From Saccharum officinarum (taxonomy: Eukaryota > Streptophyta > Magnoliopsida > Poales > Poaceae), in the NCBI GenBank assembly GCA_020631735.1, contig CM036225.1:65646662-65710661 (forward strand): 64,000 nt of DNA, written 5' to 3'. The position numbers and the translations under genes are program-made. Below, piece by piece: positions 45,380-56,419 of this stretch (its first letter is position 1; every line of letters begins with the position of its first letter). The notes beneath the pieces were generated by a model. The model was not told the origin of the DNA, searched no databases, and saw nothing but the letters and a program-made list of their open reading frames with translations.

Positions 45380-46660
45380 TGCTGATTACCAGATCTCTCA
45401 TTGGAGGAACTCTCTTCTTGGTATAAGTCCTCTTGACACTCTCGCTGCATTCTCCTTTTCTATGTCTTTGTCAAACCTTCTGGACACCATTGAGGAAGTT
45501 TAGTTTTCCAAACTGGTTGATAATAGGTCCTGGTTGACTCTACACAACGTATATTAGGATCCCTGTAAAATATTTCTTCATCAGAAACTTTTGCATTTGC
45601 CATCTCTTCAAGTTCCTCTTGGTTTCTCGGAAAATATACAACGTGTTTACCAAGCCTCTCATGTACATTGAGTCTGCCCCCCAGCCAATCATGTACTGAT
45701 GCTTTACCTCTGATCGACTCATTGATGGACAAACCTTGATTACCAGATTGAAACCTCCTTTCTAGACGATTAACCCCATAATAACCATTGCACTCTAGGC
45801 AATTTTCAACAGTAGGTAACTTAATACCTTCTTCCCAACAATGAATAAAAAACGGACACCTCTAATGATCCTTATACCGATTCCACTCCTCTCGGCGTCT
45901 TTCTTCTTGCTGTTGTCAATATCGGTCCCTTCGCTGACGCCAGCCTTCCTATTGCCTTTGATGGGTAATCACAATGCCAGATCGAGAAGGCCTTCTAGAA
46001 CTGCCACTTTCTATTAGTAGCCCCTTGCCTTTTGCATCATCGGTAGTTATCCGATGTTGGGGATCCACTGATGTGTTTTTCTCAGCAGCTTTCGATGTCA
46101 ACACCTTAGTCTTTCCTTCAGCATCCAACACATTTGGTGGAAAAGGATGTTGATCAATTTTCATCGGCTTCTAGATCTTGGAATTACCAAATTTAATTCT
46201 CCTAGACTCAATAGCTAATTGTAACTGATGTCTAAATACATTGCACTCATTTGTACTGTGTGAAGTTGCATTATGCCATTTGCAATACAACATTTTCTTC
46301 AACTCTTCTGCCGATGGGATCACATGATTAGGTGACAGCTTAATCTGGCCCTCTTGAAGCAAAAGATCAAATATCTTATTGGCTTTGGTGATGTCAAAAG
46401 TAAACTTCTCTGGCTCTTTTTGACCAAAGGGACAAGATATCGGCTTTTTATTCTTAACCCACTCAGCCAAACCGATAACTGGTTCTTTATCCGAATCAGA
46501 ATCTTCTACATCTTCGACAAATGAAACCTTCTTGTTCCAATTCCTTTTGGGTTCAAAAACCCTAGTGTCTTGATCAGAAATCCTTTGCACTAGATGACTT
46601 AGGCTTTCGAACTCCTGAGAAGCATATCTATCCTTAAGGTGTGGCAACAATCCTTGGAAG
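45380..46660 (-). pseudogene. gag: Gy-B gag C-terminal part
   Basis: From 46660 leftward the minus strand reads ADLAFQGLLPHLKDRY, the end of a Gypsy gag domain. FESLSHLVQRISDQD and CPFGQKEPEKFTFDITKANK follow, then a knuckle-like CKWHNATSHSTNEC near 46285-46240 and an AIESRRIKF end. Further left, 45732-45460, come an SVHDWLGGRLNVHERLG block and a linker to the protease. Stops and frame changes occur near 46165 and 45940. The N-terminal gag is missing because the sequence switches to Gy-C at about 46660. Confidence 0.7.
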
Positions 46661-47590
46661 GCCAAATCAGCATGACCATTGTCGTCGAACATCAAGAGGA
46701 AGGCCGAGTCTAGAAGGTGCAGTGTCCAGTTTACTTCATCAGCAAGGTGTTGGGCGAGTCCAAGGTTTAGCACCCTCAAGTTCAGAAGCTGCTGTACGCT
46801 GTGCTGATTACTTCTCGCAAGTTGGTGCACTACTTTCAACAACACAAAATTGAGGTTATCACTTCGTTCCCGATTGAAGATATTCTTCATAATCGGGAGG
46901 CTACCGGAAGAATCGCCAAATGGTCGATTGAACTTGGAGCGTTCGACATCTAGTTCAAGCCCTATACAGCTATCAAGTCGAAGGCCCTGGTTGACTTTGT
47001 CCCCGAGTGGACATAACTACAAGTGGCGCAGTTGGTAGAAAAGCTCGAGTACTGGATCATGTACTTTGATGGCTCTCTTATGCTCAACAGCGCGGAGGCT
47101 GGGGTACTCTTCATATCACCACGCGACGAGAAGCTAAAATATGTGCTTCAATTGCATTTTTCGGCATCCAACAACCTTGCAGAGTATGAAGCTCTCCTTC
47201 ATGGGCTACGCATCGCTGTATCACTCGGCATCTGAAGACTGCTGGTTCGAGGCGACTCCTAGCTGGTTATTAATCAGGTGATGAAAGACTGGTCGTGTGC
47301 TAACGAAAAGATGGACACGTACTGTCAATAAATTGGGAAGTTAGAAAGCAAGTTCGATGGGCTAGAGCTTTCACATGTTTTGAGGCATGACAACGAGGCA
47401 GCAGATGAACTCGCAAAGATGGGTTCCACTCAGGCTAAAATACCACCTGGTGTGTTCCTTCATCAGCTCTTCAAGCCGTCCATCGATCTGCCGACTGAAG
47501 AAAAATCTGAAGACAAGACCGGAGCTGTCTCCGAAACCGTCCCTGAGGCTGTCATGGTAATCCATCCTGACTAGACAATGCCCATCTTGG
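46660..47590 (+). pseudogene. Gy-C RNase H domains
   Basis: The plus strand reads VVEHQEEGRV, then VYFISKVLGESK, PQVQKLLYAVLITSRKLVHYF and ATGRIAKWSIELGAFDI (RT-linked RNase H end). The second RNase H begins at 47023: LEYWIMYFDGSLM (Asp), NNLAEYEALLHGL (Glu) and RGDS.LVINQV (Asp). RHDNEAADELAKMGS (near 47386-47430) closes the domain. Stops at several points show decay. The arrangement parallels Gy-A and Gy-B. Confidence 0.75.
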
Positions 47591-49344
47591 AATATCTATG
47601 GCACGATAGGCTCCCTGAAGACCGAGTAGAAGCTGAGCGTGTTCAACGCAGGGGTTGGAGCTATGTCATAGTTGGTGATGAGCTGTACCGAAAAGGAGGA
47701 CATGGCATCCTGATAAAGTGCGTGCAACCTAATGAGGACAAGCGTCTACTCAAAAGAAATCCATGTGGGAATCTATGGGAGCCACGTGGCTTCCCGTACC
47801 CTCGCTGGCAAAGTCTATCTACTGGGTTTCTATTGGCCGACTACTCTAGCTGATGCCGAGTCAGTGGAACAAGTCTGCAAGGGCTGTCAATTCTACACAT
47901 GACAAACTAATTTGCCTACTGAGGAACTTCAGATGATTCTCAGCTCATGGCCGTTTGCACTATGGGGGCTCGATATGGTTGGTCTGCTCAAAACAGCACC
48001 AGGTGGGTTCACCCATATTCTGGTAACAATCGACAAGTTTACCAAGTGGATAGAAGCAAAGCCGATTGCCACTCTCAAGTCTGCCCAAGCTGTTGACTTT
48101 ATGCAGAGCATTGTGGTAAGGTTTGGTGTACCCAATAGAATCATTACCGATCTTAGGTCGCAGTTTACCGGTGCCGAGTTCAAGGACTGGGCTGAAGACT
48201 TAGGCATAAGGGTTTGCTATGCGTCGGTGGCTCATCCGAGAAGCAATGGGCGGGTAGAATGAGCCAATGGTATGGTATTACTATTACAAGGACTGAAGCC
48301 CCGACTGCTTGAAAGCCTCAAGCTGCATCTAGGATGATGGCTAAAAGAGTTGCCCTCGGTCCTCTGGACTTTGGGAACTTCACCGAGTCATGTGACAGGT
48401 TAGACACCGTTCTTCCTCGTCTATGGAGCTGAAGCAGTTATGCCGACGGAGCTGGAGCTTGGGTCTCCCCAAGTTCGCAACTATCAAGAAGACAAGTCTG
48501 AAGACGCCCGAGTGGATGATCTGCACTCACTTGAAGAAGCAGTGCTAATTCGGACGGCAAGGTACCACCAAGGCTTATGTCACTACCACAATCAAAATAT
48601 ACAACATCATGTCTTTGCTGTAGGCGACCTGGTTCTACGCCGGGTTCAGTCCAGCAAAGACAGACATAAGGATGGCAACGGGTCGGGTTCGGATCGGGTG
48701 GAGTCTCCGTGCACCCAAAACCGAAACCCGAAATCGAAACCCGAACCCGAACCGAAAACCGATTCGGGTGGAAATCCATCACCAAAACCAAACCCGCGGA
48801 TACCCGAAACCCGAACGGATACCCGAAACCCGAATGGATACCCGAAACCCGCGGATAAATATACACATATTCACATGTATAAATAAGAGGCAATAAATAA
48901 TAAATATTTTCATGAGTCAATTTTGAATAGATTTAATAATCTAAGTAAACAAGTTATTATTAGCATATTATAAAACATGAGTTTTAATTCTAAATGATTT
49001 ATTTCGGATATCCATTGGATATCCACGGGTGAAAAACCAAACCCGAAACCGAACCCGAAACCAAACCCGAAACCGAAACCGAAAACCGTGGGTGAGAAAC
49101 CATCCCCAAACCCGAAACCGCAGGACCCGAAACCCGCGGGTATCCGACCCGAACCCGATCCGCTGCCATCTCTAGACAGACACAAGTTGTCTCCCATGTG
49201 GGAAGGCCCGTACAAAGTGGTTGAAGTGACTCGCCCGGGGACTTACCGACTCAAGACTTAAGATGGCGTCTAAGTCCCGAATTCTTGGAACATCGAGCAT
49301 CTATGTCATTTTTATGTTTGATCTATGATCATATAAACGTGTAC
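47591..49344 (+). pseudogene. Gy-C integrase, split by a hAT MITE
   Basis: From 47591 the frame gives YVIVGDELYRKGGHGILIKCVQ, the entry to the zinc-binding domain. The core at 47912-48262 shows ALWGLDMVGLLK (Asp), RIITDLRSQFTG (Asp) and ahead of a stop HPRSNGRVE (Glu). A YGAEAVMPTELE block follows near 48421-48460. VGDLVLRRVQSSKD is cut at 48666 by the MITE and continues at 49183 with LSPMWEGPYKVVEV and the TYRLKT end. Stops after VE at 48260 and elsewhere break it. Confidence 0.8.
48659..49182. mobile_element. hAT-type MITE with 8-bp TSD
   Basis: The element 48667-49174 (508 bp) has ends TAAGGATGGCAACGG and TAGAGATGGCAGCGG (inverted). It is flanked by the exact 8-bp duplication GACAGACA (48659-48666 and 49175-49182), the size typical of hAT. 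The ends resemble the TAGGGATG-type termini of Ac-like elements. About 180 bp at each end is made of CCCGAAACC and CCCGAACCC repeats. No transposase ORF is present. It splits the Gy-C integrase between DRHK and LSPMW. Confidence 0.85.
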
Positions 49345-50733
49345 CTCATTCTTTGATTAATAAAGTTGGTATCGTTGGATCCAATTGGTTTCCCTTTGAG
49401 GTTTTGGTACTCTGAGTCTTTGAATCTGAAGCTTGGGGGCTGAGTCGAGTTATTTATTGCCTTGCTATTTATGATTCGTCTGAAGCACTCCTATTTGGAC
49501 TTACTGCCGAGTCATTTTACGATCACACCAGTAAGTCGGGGGCTACACCGAATCGGTGCACAATTCATTTGATTTTTGATGCTGAATCATTTTTTCTCAA
49601 AGTAGTCAGGGATCTGAGTAATATTGGGTTTAGGCTTTTGGTCGAGTCAGATTTCCCAATGGTCGAGTTGTTTCTAGCTATTGGCTTTCTCTCGCCTACT
49701 TGGGATTATGATAAGGTCAGTCTTAAATCCCAGTTTGCAATATGAAACTTGATTATTTGGGAAAATTCTGACTGATTTTCTGCTCTCATGTACCCTCTGC
49801 CGAGTTGCTTTGCTGCTTCGCCAGAGAGTCGAGGGCTATACTTGATACCCGCTCTTTTGTGGACTACTTTTTTTTCTGAGTCGTTAGAATTCTTTTTTTA
49901 GAATTACACAATATAACGCAAACGTCCACAATATGCATGTACCCTCACCTCTCTATGAACACACGTACGTAAACCCTACTTCTATAAGCACCTCCGAAGG
50001 ATTGAACCGGTAGTTCTCGAGAAGGACTGAGCCGGCAGTTCTCGAGATTTACGAAGTCACCACAGGTGCCTCGTCATCGACGGAGACGCCGTCTACCACT
50101 GAAAGCATAATGCTGTTAAATCCTAGAATAAATCTAGAAAAATACGAGCACCTGTGTCAAGTCTAGGACTTGAACCTGGGTGGGAAGGTTCCACCACAAG
50201 AAACCTAGCCAACTGATTACATTCTGAGCGGTGAAGATTATCAAATTTGGTGATGGTTTTTAGTCGCCTGAGGCTAAGTGTAATTGGCATTGTCGTCTCT
50301 TAGCACTTGGGTAGCTTATCAAAGCTGGTTTGGTGGTCGGATCTGCAAAACGAAAACTAGTTTCTCAGAAAGGGTTTAGTTCCAGAAGTTGATTTATTCC
50401 CTTTGTGGTGTTTAAGTTCTCATGGACTCTCTACCGAGTCGTGTTGCTGACTCGCTAGAGTCGTGGGCTACACCTAATAGGTGCACTATTCGCGCACCTA
50501 TTTTTTCTTTGATTCTTCATGATCTTATTTAAGTGTTTAAGTCTTCATGGACTCTCTACCAAGTTGCTTTGCTGACTCACTAGAGAGTTGGGGGATACAC
50601 CTAATAGGTGCACTATTCGCGCACCTATTTTTCAACTAGGGTTTTCAAAGGCTCTCGTCGCAGCAATTTGAGAAGTTTTTGGGAAACAGAAAGTTGCATT
50701 ATATTAACACTTTTTTTACAATCAGAGTCCACC
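49345..50733 (+). other. Gy-C 3' noncoding region
   Basis: AT-rich DNA without a convincing ORF. Two related segments of about 85 bp, starting CATGGACTCTCTACC at 50421 and 50546, each include CTAATAGGTGCACTATTCGC. They are direct repeats 125 bp apart. An Au-like SINE sits inside at 49881-50221. Confidence 0.5.
49874..50228 (-). mobile_element. Au-like SINE, minus strand
   Basis: The body 49881-50221 on the minus strand starts near TGTAATCAGTTGGCTAGG. It contains GGTTCAAGTCCTAGAC (B-box-like) and ATGCTTTCAGTGG, and ends TGTGTAATTC plus an A-run. This matches my memory of the grass Au SINE. TTCTGAG flanks it at 49874-49880 and 50222-50228 as a 7-bp candidate TSD. Confidence 0.7.
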
Positions 50734-52449
50734 CTACTCCGTAAATAGGTCACTAGCAATGACCTTGGCTGTTGGCCTACAGGAATCTACCAGCAACTCT
50801 GCCTCCTCATTGGTGATCATTCTCGGAAGCCCATCCTTGAACATCTCTAGGTCCACCCCTAAGTAGAACGCCTTCACGTGCGCCAGGGTGTGGGCACTGA
50901 AGGACTCGGCATAGCTTCGTCGGTCGACCTCCAAGAGCTTGGCGCCCTCCTGAAGAATGTGGACTCGCTCTTTGTGGCGCCTCTCTAGTCGGGTCTCTTG
51001 CTGGTGCTTTGGCACGATCTCGCCATGAAGACTCCGGAGAAGTGGATCGATCCCCATTTCCAATGAAGAGATGTATTCATCCTTCAGCTGGATTTGGGAG
51101 TTGAACACTTCAAATTGTGCCAAAGCATTCAGCCGGTGCGTTGTCAATAAGAAGATCACAAAGCCACAAGGGGAAAGGTAGAAGCTTTCAAGAGGGATGA
51201 GTACTTACTCTCCATCTCGGCTTGCCTCTTCTCCAACTCATCCTTCTTCTTCAGGACCTGGGCCACTTCTTGGCTCTCCTTGAGCTGATGGGTGGGTCTG
51301 AGCCTATGTGAAGGGGCCCCAGAGCGGATGGAGTACTAGGTCCCCTTTGGGAGCTTCTCGTGCTGTCGCTCGGTGAGCTCCTCGGTCAGCGTCTTAGCGG
51401 CACGCTTGTCACCAACCTAGGGAAGTGCGGGAGTGTTGGGGGGAGAGAGACATACTTCTCATGAACCTGTCATAGCAAATTTGGAGAAATCAAGAAATCA
51501 AGACTCGAATGAAGCAAATACAGAGATTAACCACTCAGATCTTATCTTTGAATAGGGTCGGCAGAGGTTGTACATGCCAGGGCCGTTCTTGTACTCAGCC
51601 ACCAGCTCTGCAGGGATCTGACTGGCCTCAAAGAATTTGTCGACCAGTCTCTCCAACTCTGCTTCCAGGAGGTTCTCTGTGGACTCCCTCGTTGGGTCTT
51701 CAACTCCCGCAAAGTCAAACTCTGGATGCACTCGGCTCTTGATGGGAGCGATGCATGGATCAGGCAACTCACTAAAATGCTCGTAGGCGTGAGTCCTGCC
51801 TTCTTCTCCTTTAGGATCTTGATGAGATTTGGCACTTGGGCCGACTCGACAGCAGAAGGAAGAAGGGTCCAGTAACCGTGAGGAGTTGGAGACTGGCTAG
51901 AAAAGGGGGAGGGAACCGTCAATGTTCTTGACGTAAAACCACTCAGTGTTCTAGCTTTTGTTCAAGGTCTTCCAAATAAGTGCTTTTTTAACCTCTCACG
52001 GAGCTGGAAGCCAGCTCCCCCCACAAGATTGGGGCCCACCCGAGTGGGGTTGGGCTTAAGGGTGAAAAGAAATTGAAAAAAGCCAAGTGTGGCAGAATGC
52101 CCAAGAACGCTTCGCAAATGTGGATAAAAGCACAAATGTGCCAAATGGAGTTTGGGTTGAGGTGATGAGCCTCGAGCCCATAGTAATCAAGAAGGCCACG
52201 AAAGAAGGGAGAGATTGGGATCTCGAATCCACGTGGGCAAAAGGACTCGAGGTGTAGTACCTCGTTTGTGTCTGGCGTGGGGACAACCTCTGCTTCCGCG
52301 AGCCGCCAGTTAACAACCTCCTTCACCGGCAAATGGTCACGCTCGACCAATGTCCTGAGTCTCCCATCGGAGCTCACAGACATCGGCCATGTCCTGTCCT
52401 CCTCGGATGTCACCTTCGAAGCCTTCACCACCTTCTTGCTGCGACCCAT
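50734..52449 (-). pseudogene. Antisense accessory ORF of Gy-C (putative gypsy-type transposon family)
   Basis: On the strand opposite to Gy-C. The first exon-like block, 52449-51988 (153 codons), starts MGRSKKVVKASKVTSEED. It contains CPRGFEIPISPFFRGLLDYYGLE and HHLNPNSIWHICAFIHICEAFLG, close to the domain known as putative gypsy-type transposon (PF04195-like). Further blocks on the same strand at 51767-51498 and 51159-50734 are acidic. The last one is a Gln/Glu/Arg-rich probable coiled coil ending SCRPTAKVIASDLFTE. The gaps may be introns (for example 51160-51497) or decay; I could not fix junctions. It corresponds in position and orientation to the PMD gene of Gy-B. Confidence 0.6.
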
Positions 52450-52783
52450 GGTCCGATTGGTGGAGGTGGTTGAATGGGGCGGAGAGGGTTTTGGTTCAAG
52501 AGAGAGAAAGAGAGAAGATCACAAGAGCTCAAGAGGCGTGGGCGCAAGGAGGAAGACAAGGCAAATGGCTGATATGCTGGCGTAATGGACAGAAGGGGGC
52601 CATTTGGGGGGATATAAAGGCATGACTACATGCCCCCTCAGCTCCCCCGTCGCCGTTAATGACGGAGTATGCCAACCGATCGTTCACATTAGGGTTTTAG
52701 CCTTAGTGGGCTTTGATGGAACGCCACCTCGACATAATGAGGCGTGTGAATCGGGGCGTGGCTACAGCATTTAGCAGATCCTA
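52450..52783 (-). other. Upstream region of the Gy-C antisense ORF
   Basis: About 330 bp between the accessory ORF start and the first PIF MITE. It would hold the promoter and leader if the ORF is transcribed. I see no clear TATA box in the right orientation beyond a TTTATATC at 52616-52609. Confidence 0.35.
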
Positions 52784-53012
52784 GGCCCAGTTTAGATCCA
52801 GAAAATTTTGCAAAAGAACAGTAGATTCCCCATCAAATCGAATCTTTGGACGCATGCATGAAGCATTAAATATAGATAAAAAATAAAACTAATTACACAG
52901 TTTAGATGAAATGGACGAGACGAATCTTTTAAGCCTAATTAGACCATGATTTGACACTAATTATCAAATAACAACGAAAATGCTATAGTTGCATTTTGCC
53001 AAAAATTTTAGC
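52784..53012. mobile_element. PIF/Harbinger-like MITE, right end decayed
   Basis: Starts GGCCCAGTTTAGATCC, then CGAATCTTTGGACGCATGCATG, ACTAATTACACAGTTTAG and GACGAGACGAATCTTTTAAGC. These are the hallmarks of a MITE family common in grasses and shared with 53374-53615. The expected right terminus (CTAAACNNGGCC) is not recognisable, so the right end is approximate. Confidence 0.6.
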
Positions 53013-53370
53013 AACTTATCCGAGAAAAAGATTTTTGTCTTACTCGAGAAGGAACCGAAGACTGCCAGCTTTTTATAAGCATTCGAGTGACCGCGACTCA
53101 GCCCGGTGGCACACCTTTTGAGGTTGAGGTACATGCCACTACCACTAGTAGGATGATGGTGCCACTCGGGAACCTCTCAATTGGGAAGCTGGTATGCTCT
53201 CGGGAGCCGAATCACTCGCTTGATAGGTGTGACTCGGATACCTTACGAACAACTCGGCTAGAGGGTACGTACGATGTGCTGATGACTCGGTTCTTTAATA
53301 AAAGACGAGGTGCCCTCTAAAGCCTTTTATGGGTCGGATTGTGAGTCCTTCTCCATCACTCTGCCGACAT

Positions 53371-53618
53371 TAAGGGGTTGTTTAGTTGGTGAAAAAGTTT
53401 GGGTTTGGCTACTGTAGCACTTTTCGTTTATTTGGCAATTTGTGTCCAATCATGGACTAATTAGACTCAAAAGATTTGTCTCGTGATTTACAACTAAACT
53501 GTGTAATTAGTTTTTTCTTTCGTCTACATTTAGTACTCCATGCATGTGCCGCAAGATTCGATGTGACAGATACTGTGCAAACTTTTTTGGGTTGCATGGG
53601 CAACTAAACAGGCCCTAA
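53371..53618. mobile_element. PIF/Harbinger-like MITE with TAA TSD
   Basis: The element 53374-53615 (242 bp) has ends GGGGTTGTTTAGTTG and GGGCCTGTTTAGTTG (inverted) and a 3-bp TAA duplication at 53371-53373 and 53616-53618. Short size, the TWA-type TSD and the lack of an ORF indicate a Tourist-like PIF/Harbinger MITE. Confidence 0.8.
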
Positions 53619-53706
53619 AATTGACCATGCGAGATTTTTTAGCCTACGAGAGCACTTAGCTGGTAAGATGGGTTAGCAACATCGGGATTGCGAAGGACTC
53701 AGGGGC

Positions 53707-54095
53707 TGCTGATGATGACACATAACCCGGGTATCTACTAGATGGGCTTAGGCCACCACTCGGATAGGGGGTGGGCCGGGCCGCCAGGTCAAGACCAGCT
53801 GCTATACGACTCGGAATAACACTGCCATGTGCCCCAAGGTGTCGGAAGTCCAAGATTAGCTAGGCTTTCTATAAACCTGTTGTAATACGATACGAAAGAT
53901 AGGTGCCGACTTGGCTCAGGACTCCGATTGTAATCCTGCCTCTTAGACTATATAACTAGGGGCAGGGTACCCCCTTCAAACATTCAATCTCGTCTCCAGC
54001 ATAAGAAAACAATAGCCACCAAAGCAGGACATAGGGTATTACGCCATTGACGGCCTGAACCTGTCTAAATCGTGTCTCTATGATTTTCCTCGACA
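53707..54095 (+). repeat. Probable Gy-C 3' LTR
   Basis: From TGCTGATGATGAC at 53707 to CCTCGACA at 54095, with TG...CA ends, containing ACTATATAACTAG (TATA-like, near 53949-53959). The preceding AGGACTCAGGGGC is purine-rich. No second LTR is available for comparison, so the bounds are tentative. Confidence 0.4.
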
Positions 54096-55291
54096 ACCCT
54101 ACATATAAATCTACTCGTATGCACAAAGCTATGACAACTATATATTGTAAAATTACTTTCATGAAGCCCCAAGTAACATAAACTTTGTATTGTCAATATA
54201 CGTAACTATTTATATATCGATGATATTCACATGTAACTAATTTTATGGTCAATGTTAAAAAAAATTGAATCAGTAAACAACTTATATTTCAGATTGGATG
54301 GAGTATGAAACAGTGGTTGAAAATATCTCAAGCACTGATTGAAGCATGACGACAAAGCTTCCGATTGCAATAATGAGAACATATAGGTGGCATCTCGGCT
54401 TTCTACGTGGACTAATGACAAAGAGAAGATGCACATCATGCCGCATATAATTCAATGGACTAATGATGGTTTATCGGCTCAAGCATTAACAATAGACATC
54501 AGTGGATTGGGAAGGCAGACCCAGCATCTTCTTTCATGAGATAGAACACGCAATGGTGACCCAAAGTAAGTATATTCTCTCTCGATTTCTTCCTTTCATT
54601 CCAGGCCCAACCAAATCATGATGTTGTAGGATGATGTGTTACACCATCAGAACAAGAAGATCTTTCTTTTTTTTTTCTCGAGCGAGGTTAGAGCACATAC
54701 AAGGTATAATATCAGCTGCCTGTAAGAGTTGCCACGTAGGATTTCTAGCGATGCAAAGAGGTTATAATGAGGAGAGAGATTGTTGTCTCTTGACGAAATG
54801 ACTATCTATAATATAAGAAAAGAGTCGAGATGTGTCTTGTAGGATATCTACTATGAGGCAACAACAATAGATTGTGGGTTATACAAGCTGTCATTTGAAT
54901 TGTCTAAAAATGACATGTACAGTGTATAGACAGCAGCCATTTCAACTGTTGTATGTATCCTTACAGAATGATAGAAGTAAAACTCTCATGCAACAAATGC
55001 TTGACAAGGGCTCTAGAGTTTACGCGGTGTGCATGCCTAGACTCAACTCATAAGCTACCCTATTTGGTCTTGCCATGTAAATTAAATACGGTAATTATTA
55101 TCTTGGGATACATGTCAGAATATGATGTAATTATTACTTGTTCAAAAGAATATCTTCAATTTGGCATTGTCTTTTTCGTTCGAACTAACTCTGACTGTTA
55201 ATGACTATCAATACATACTGACAGGATGTACCTATCTTTCTTGATCGGAAGACATGGACAGTTAACCTTGAATATATTTGGACGACACATA
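54096..55291. other. Intergenic region, nothing recognised
   Basis: About 1.2 kb of AT-rich DNA between the Gypsy cluster and the tandem repeat. I find no long ORF with coding character, no TIR pair and no RNA gene. Confidence 0.5.
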
Positions 55292-56118
55292 CATTGCATT
55301 ATTCTTTTTGACGGCTGGGAGAAGCCGTACCATACCGAATAGCCATGAAATATGTTAGGTTCCTAGCACGGTTTTAAAATTCTAATGTCGTTTTGGCTGT
55401 CCCTCAATAAACCCAGCTACTCGGTGATAATCTGAAAGCGTTACATTGACACATGAATAAGACAGCACACCACATTGCATTATTCTTTTTGACGGCTGGG
55501 AGAAGCCATACCATACCGAATAGCCATGAAAAATGTTAGATTCGTAGCACGGTTTTAAAATTCTAATATCGTTTTGGCTGTCCCTCAATAAACCCAGCTA
55601 CTCGGTGACATTATGAAAGCATTACATTGACACATGAATGAGACAGCACACCACATTGCATTATTCTTTTTGACGGCTGGGAGAAGCCATACCATACCGA
55701 ATAGCCATGAAATATGTTAGATTCCTAGCACGGTTTTAAAATTCTAATACTTCCTCCGTTCATTTATCTCCATCATTTTAGCCTTCGGCGTAGTGACCAA
55801 GGAGCAGAGTAAAACCACTCAGTTTGCATTTAATCATTGCGTGCTGAGCGCATACGAGGAGTCACAGGTTAGGAATAACCAATGAACAGTAAAGAGACAA
55901 TAAATGCAAACGGGTGGTAGCCAATGAGCAGCAAACAGAAAATAAATACGGGCAAGTCCCAATCTAATATGAAGGAGATTTTTGAATAAAAAGTTTTTGC
56001 TTAGATGAAGGAGATAAATAAATGGAGGGAATATCGTTTTAGCTGTCCCTCAATAAACCCAACTACTCGGTGACAATCCGAAAGCGTTATATTGACACAT
56101 GACTGAGACAGCACACCA
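55292..56118. repeat. 181-bp unit, three tandem copies upstream of the TST gene
   Basis: Copies are 55292-55472, 55473-55653 and 55654-56118. The third is split by a MITE and, without it and one TA, is again 181 bp (96 + 85). Each copy starts CATTGCATTATTC, contains GACGGCTGGGAGAAGCC, and ends GACAGCACACCA. Copies differ by a few percent. The last copy ends about 300 bp before the TST start codon. Confidence 0.92.
55748..56033. mobile_element. Stowaway-type MITE with TA TSD
   Basis: The element 55750-56031 (282 bp) has ends CTTCCTCCGTTCATTTATCTCC and TTCCCTCCATTTATTTATCTCC (inverted) and TA on both sides (55748-55749 and 56032-56033). The CTCCCTCCGT-type end and TA target indicate Tc1/mariner Stowaway. 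It sits in the third 181-bp repeat. Confidence 0.87.
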
Positions 56119-56419
56119 TCCTCTTTCCCCTATCGCTTGGCTCCATCTCCATAACTTCCCAGGGGCCAGGGGCCAAATAGGAGCGGGCAAATAATGGACA
56201 AAAATTACTTCTTTAATCGAATGCCCACCCTGCCAAATTCCAAGGATTCCTTCCTCCAGATATAAGAGTCATCGTCCATGGGTTTCTTGGCCGCAGCTCC
56301 TTCAGTTGGCTCTTGGTCGGCTTCTTGCCCATTACTGCTCTTCCTGAGAGAACCTCGAATTCCGCAAGAATTTAACTCGCTGTTGCAGGGATCGTTGAGC
56401 TCACGTGCAGGGGGAAAAC
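56119..56419 (+). promoter_or_regulatory. 5' region of the TST gene
   Basis: About 300 bp with CT-rich stretches (CCTCTTTCCCC at 56119, TCCATCTCC) typical of plant leaders. I see no strong TATA box. An ATG at 56278 opens a frame that runs through the true start in a different frame (see the finding). An AG at 56389-56390 could end a 5' UTR intron. Confidence 0.45.

Larger units (their letters stand above)
24659..46660 (-). mobile_element. Gypsy element Gy-B (Tat-type) with antisense gene, interrupted
   Basis: A minus-strand Ty3/Gypsy element. Leftward from 46660 come the gag C-terminus, protease and the start of RT. After the Co-B insertion (32477-44286) follow the rest of RT, RNase H, a second RNase H and integrase. 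A 3' region then holds an antisense plant-mobile-domain gene, a purine tract and the 3' LTR. The 5' LTR and gag N-terminus are missing because the element is joined to Gy-C at about 46660. Dual RNase H and an antisense accessory gene fit the Tat lineage. Stops and frameshifts make it inactive. Confidence 0.85.
46660..54095 (+). mobile_element. Gypsy element Gy-C (Tat-type), 5'-truncated
   Basis: A plus-strand Gypsy remnant beginning within RNase H. The order is RNase H end, second RNase H, integrase zinc site, integrase core and C-terminus (to about 49344), a long 3' noncoding part, an antisense accessory ORF region (50734-52449) and a probable 3' LTR. Its LTR, gag, protease and RT are missing. 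It is interrupted by a hAT MITE (48667-49174), an Au-like SINE (49881-50221) and two PIF MITEs (52784 and 53374). Confidence 0.78.

Noticed and set aside
46171..46890. A 239-codon open frame across the Gy-B/Gy-C junction
   Set aside because: Its right third is simply the antisense strand of Gy-C RNase H, joined by accident to the Gy-B gag frame.
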